A DNA stretch of 10,222 bases, from NCBI GenBank assembly GCA_023425455.1, contig JAFACP010000034.1:1-10222 (forward strand), read 5' to 3'. A program made the translations under genes and the position numbers. Positions 7,630-10,222 of this stretch are shown piece by piece. Position 1 is the stretch's first letter. Every line of letters starts with the position of its first letter. Source of the stretch: Pseudomonadota bacterium (GTDB lineage: Bacteria > Pseudomonadota > Gammaproteobacteria > Enterobacterales > Enterobacteriaceae). The notes under the pieces were generated by a model. That model searched no databases, was not told where the DNA came from, and saw only the letters and a program-made list of their open reading frames with translations.

Positions 7630-7844
7630 TGCAATTCTCCAGACTCGGCAAATTTCGGCACATATTACCCAAACCAGTACATCATGACGAGATGACACCT
7701 TATCTCTTCTCGTTTTTGTAGCATAAATCACGTGTAACCCTGCGGTATATCGGTGAATGGCTGAAGGGGCGCCATACTAATGATATGATATGCCTATTCG
7801 CGTCCGGGATTGTCCCCGGGCTCCACACTTCAAAGGTTACAGTT
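7630..7844. promoter_or_regulatory. Divergent promoter region kbl / hldD
   Basis: This 215-base region lies between divergent operons. For hldD the best signal is an extended -10, TG-A-TATGAT at 7781-7789, with a weak -35-like CTGAAG (7761-7766) 17 bases upstream; this gives a leader of about 50 bases. A heat-shock-like pair, GGTGAAT (7752-7758) and CGCCATAC (7770-7777), overlaps it, although its 11-base spacing is short for sigma-32. The leader holds a small inverted repeat, CCGGG (7804-7808) and CCCGG (7815-7819). AAAGG at 7832-7836 is the hldD Shine-Dalgarno. For kbl, TAATAT on the minus strand near 7665 is a possible -10 with no good -35. Confidence 0.45.
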
Positions 7845-8777
7845 ATGATCATCGTTACCGGCGGCGCGGGTTTTATCGGCAGCAATATTGTTAAGTCCCT
7901 CAATGACAAAGGCATCACCGACATCCTGGTGGTGGACAACCTGAAAGACGGCACCAAGTTTGTCAATCTGGTGGATCTGAACATCGCTGACTACATGGAT
8001 AAAGAAGACTTCCTTATCCAGATTATGGCAGGTGAAGAGTTCGGCGATATCGAGGCTATCTTCCACGAAGGCGCGTGCTCTTCCACCACCGAGTGGGACG
8101 GTAAGTACATGATGGACAACAACTATCAGTACTCCAAAGAGCTGCTGCACTACTGCCTGGAGCGTGAAATTCCGTTCCTGTACGCCTCTTCGGCGGCCAC
8201 CTACGGCGGACGGACGTCTGACTTTATCGAGTCCCGCGAATATGAGCAGCCGCTGAACGTTTACGGTTACTCAAAATTCCTGTTCGACGAATACGTGCGT
8301 CAGGTTCTGCCGGAAGCCAACTCCCAGATCGTCGGCTTCCGCTACTTCAACGTTTACGGACCGCGTGAAGGTCATAAAGGCAGCATGGCGAGCGTCGCTT
8401 TCCACCTGAATACCCAGCTGAACAATGGCGAAAGCCCAAAACTGTTTGAAGGCAGCGACGGCTTTAAGCGTGACTTCGTTTACGTGGGCGACGTCGCCGC
8501 CGTGAATCTGTGGTTCCTGGAAAATGGCGTATCCGGCATTTTCAACCTCGGCACCGGCCGCGCGGAGTCCTTCCAGGCCGTGGCTGACGCGACGCTGGCT
8601 TACCACCAGAAAGGCAGCATTGAGTACATTCCGTTCCCGGATAAACTGAAAGGCCGCTACCAGGCTTTCACCCAGGCGGATCTGACCAATCTGCGCGCAG
8701 CGGGCTATGACAAACCGTTCAAGACCGTTGCCGAAGGCGTAACAGAGTATATGGCCTGGCTAAACCGCGACGCGTAA
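7845..8777 (+). CDS. hldD: ADP-L-glycero-D-manno-heptose-6-epimerase
   Basis: HldD (RfaD, WaaD) epimerises ADP-D-glycero-D-manno-heptose at C6 to give ADP-L-glycero-D-manno-heptose, the donor used by WaaC and WaaF. It is a cytoplasmic extended short-chain dehydrogenase with bound NADP. The Rossmann motif GGAGFIG is at residues 6-12, Ser116 is in [11 protein letters not shown], and the catalytic Tyr140 and Lys144 are in NVYGYSK. The length is 310 residues, as in E. coli, with the same ending [10 protein letters not shown]. The start at 7845 (MIIVTGG) is fixed by the Rossmann strand and by AAAGG 8 bases upstream; the frame is open to 7785, but the extra 20 residues are not family sequence. Only two bases separate its stop from waaF. 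Confidence 0.98.
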   Translation: MIIVTGGAGFIGSNIVKSLNDKGITDILVVDNLKDGTKFVNLVDLNIADYMDKEDFLIQIMAGEEFGDIEAIFHEGACSSTTEWDGKYMMDNNYQYSKELLHYCLEREIPFLYASSAATYGGRTSDFIESREYEQPLNVYGYSKFLFDEYVRQVLPEANSQIVGFRYFNVYGPREGHKGSMASVAFHLNTQLNNGESPKLFEGSDGFKRDFVYVGDVAAVNLWFLENGVSGIFNLGTGRAESFQAVADATLAYHQKGSIEYIPFPDKLKGRYQAFTQADLTNLRAAGYDKPFKTVAEGVTEYMAWLNRDA

Positions 8778-8779
8778 GT

Positions 8780-9826
8780 ATGAGGATTCTGGTGATCGGC
8801 CCGTCATGGGTGGGCGACATGATGATGTCGCAAAGTCTCTATCGCACGCTCAAGGCGCGTTATCCCCAGGCGATAATCGACGTGATGGCACCCGCATGGT
8901 GCCGTCCGCTGTTATCGCGCATGCCGGAAGTGAACGACGCGATCCCGATGCCGCTCGGCCACGGGGCGCTGGAGATCGGCGAACGCCGTAAGCTCGGCCA
9001 CAGCCTGCGCGAAAAACGCTACGACCGCGCCTATGTGCTGCCAAACTCTTTCAAATCCGCCCTCGTGCCCTTCTTTGCGGGCATCCCGCAGCGTACCGGC
9101 TGGCGCGGCGAAATGCGCTACGGCCTGCTGAACGACGCCCGCGTACTGGCTAAAGAGGCCTGGCCGCTGATGGTCGAACGGTATGTGGCGCTGGGCTACG
9201 ATAAAGGCGTGATGCGCAGTGCCAAAGACCTGCCGCAGCCGCTGCTCTGGCCACAGCTGCAGGTTAACGATGGTGAAAAATCCCAGACCTGCAACACGTT
9301 TGGCCTGTCGTCTGAACGCCCAATCATCGGCTTCTGCCCCGGCGCAGAGTTCGGCCCGGCAAAACGCTGGCCGCACTATCACTACGCAGAACTGGCAAAA
9401 CAGCTGATCGACGAAGGTTTTCAGATTGTGCTCTTTGGTTCGGCGAAAGATCACGACGCGGGCAATGAAATTCTGGCGTCGCTGAACGCAGAGCAGCAGG
9501 CCTGGTGCCGTAATCTGGCAGGAGAAACCCAGCTTGAACAGGCGGTGATCCTGATTGCGGCCTGCAAAGCGGTAGTGAGCAATGATTCCGGTCTGATGCA
9601 CGTCGCCGCGGCGCTGAATCGCCCGCTGGTGGCCCTGTATGGCCCAAGCAGCCCGGACTTTACGCCGCCGCTGTCGCATAAGGCGCGCGTTATTCGCCTG
9701 ATCAGCGGCTACCACAAGGTGCGCAAAGGGGATGCCGCAGAAGGGTATCACCAGAGCCTGATTGACATTACGCCACAGCGCGTCCTTGAGGAGCTCAACG
9801 CCCTGCTGTTGAGCGAAGAAGGATAA
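8780..9826 (+). CDS. waaF: ADP-heptose:LPS heptosyltransferase II
   Basis: WaaF (RfaF) adds the second L,D-heptose to heptose I of the LPS inner core on the cytoplasmic face of the inner membrane. It is a GT-B enzyme of family GT9. The N-terminal domain begins MRILVIGPSWVGDMMM with Asp13 at the catalytic-base position of the family. The C-terminal domain has GFCPGAEFGPAKRWP and, near residues 270-300, SNDSGLMHVAAALNRPLVALYG, the ADP-heptose-binding region. It has 348 residues, the E. coli length, without frameshifts. The ATG lies two bases after the hldD stop with only a weak TAAG before it, so translation is probably coupled to hldD. Its stop is three bases before waaC. Confidence 0.98.
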   Translation: MRILVIGPSWVGDMMMSQSLYRTLKARYPQAIIDVMAPAWCRPLLSRMPEVNDAIPMPLGHGALEIGERRKLGHSLREKRYDRAYVLPNSFKSALVPFFAGIPQRTGWRGEMRYGLLNDARVLAKEAWPLMVERYVALGYDKGVMRSAKDLPQPLLWPQLQVNDGEKSQTCNTFGLSSERPIIGFCPGAEFGPAKRWPHYHYAELAKQLIDEGFQIVLFGSAKDHDAGNEILASLNAEQQAWCRNLAGETQLEQAVILIAACKAVVSNDSGLMHVAAALNRPLVALYGPSSPDFTPPLSHKARVIRLISGYHKVRKGDAAEGYHQSLIDITPQRVLEELNALLLSEEG

Positions 9827-9829
9827 CGC

Positions 9830-10222
9830 ATGCGGGTACTGATCGTTAAAACCTCGTCAATGGGCGATGTGCTGCATACGCTGCCGTCGCTGACGGACGC
9901 CATGCGGGCGATTCCCGGCATTCGCTTTGACTGGGTGGTGGAAGAGGGCTTCGCGCAGATCCCGACGTGGCATGAGGCGGTCGTTCGGGTGATCCCGGTG
10001 GCCATTCGCCGCTGGCGCAAAGCATGGTTCTCCGCACCGATTAAAGCCGAACGCAAAGCCTTCCGCGAAGCGGTGCAGGCCCGGCGTTACGACGCGATCG
10101 TCGACGCCCAGGGGCTGGTGAAAAGCGCCGCGCTGGTCACGCGTCTGGCGCACGGCGTAAAGCACGGCATGGACTGGCAAACCGCCCGCGAACCGCTGGC
10201 GAGCCTGTTCTATAATCGTCGC
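9830..10222 (+). CDS. waaC: ADP-heptose:LPS heptosyltransferase I (N-terminal part, cut by window edge)
   Basis: WaaC (RfaC) transfers the first L,D-heptose onto Kdo of Kdo2-lipid A. The 131 codons visible form an open frame that matches the N-terminal GT-B domain of the E. coli enzyme (about 320 residues), so roughly 40 percent is present. MRVLIVKTSSMGDVLHTLP carries the catalytic Asp13; DWVVEEGFAQIP, VIPVAIRRWRK and DAQGLVKSAALVTRLAHG follow. The frame runs out of the window after LFYNRR with no stop. A good Shine-Dalgarno AAGGA (9819-9823) lies 6 bases before the ATG, at the end of waaF. Together with hldD and waaF it supplies the inner-core heptoses; in E. coli waaL follows. Confidence 0.97.
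   Translation, partial: MRVLIVKTSSMGDVLHTLPSLTDAMRAIPGIRFDWVVEEGFAQIPTWHEAVVRVIPVAIRRWRKAWFSAPIKAERKAFREAVQARRYDAIVDAQGLVKSAALVTRLAHGVKHGMDWQTAREPLASLFYNRR

Noticed and set aside
7630..7731. N-terminal extension of kbl by 34 residues
   Set aside because: The extra residues do not belong to the family; ATG 7629 has a good ribosome-binding site and gives the standard 398-residue protein.
7785..7844. N-terminal extension of hldD by 20 residues
   Set aside because: It would begin inside the predicted -10 box and precede the Rossmann strand with non-family sequence.
8912..9751. Long open frame (279 codons) on the minus strand opposite waaF
   Set aside because: It is the antisense shadow of a well-conserved WaaF frame in GC-rich DNA, with low-complexity Arg/His/Gln composition and no family motifs.

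Overview
The window looks like an ordinary chromosomal segment of an enterobacterium (Enterobacteriaceae, Enterobacter-like). Nearly every protein matches its Escherichia coli counterpart in length and motifs, and the order yibN / gpmI-envC-yibQ / glycosyltransferase / tdh-kbl / hldD-waaF-waaC is that of the E. coli region between secB-grxC and the waa (LPS core) locus. The genus is my inference from protein divergence and from the glycosyltransferase content; no search was run.

Layout. Positions 1-422 (minus): yibN, a membrane-anchored rhodanese-like protein cut by the left edge. Positions 671-4434 (plus): gpmI (phosphoglycerate mutase), envC (amidase activator) and yibQ (divergent polysaccharide deacetylase), probably one transcription unit, with a terminator-like hairpin between gpmI and envC. 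Positions 4456-5256 (minus): a family 2 glycosyltransferase, convergent with yibQ, at the site where E. coli carries the unrelated-looking waaH (yibD). Positions 5398-7629 (minus): the threonine-degradation operon kbl-tdh. Positions 7845-10222 (plus): hldD-waaF-waaC, tightly packed inner-core LPS heptose genes, with waaC cut by the right edge. No RNA genes, insertion sequences, CRISPR arrays or phage genes were seen. No gene-free stretch exceeds 300 bases; the longest are 423-670 and 7630-7844.

How the genes work together. EnvC controls septal peptidoglycan cleavage through AmiA and AmiB. YibQ is an exported protein of unknown role. The glycosyltransferase and hldD-waaF-waaC point to assembly of the LPS core: HldD makes ADP-L-glycero-D-manno-heptose, WaaC and WaaF add heptose I and II, and the glycosyltransferase most resembles the WaaE/KdtX enzymes that put glucose on heptose I. 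Tdh and Kbl turn threonine into glycine and acetyl-CoA.

What stands out. gpmI is broken by an apparent single-base loss after position 1126, in the conserved substrate-binding DGRD motif; restoring one base gives exactly the usual 514-residue protein. This is either a real inactivation or a sequencing error. The envC start is ambiguous because its first ATG lies in the loop of the hairpin. The waaH site holds a WaaE-like enzyme. YibN has no cysteine. I found no convincing undescribed multi-gene system here.
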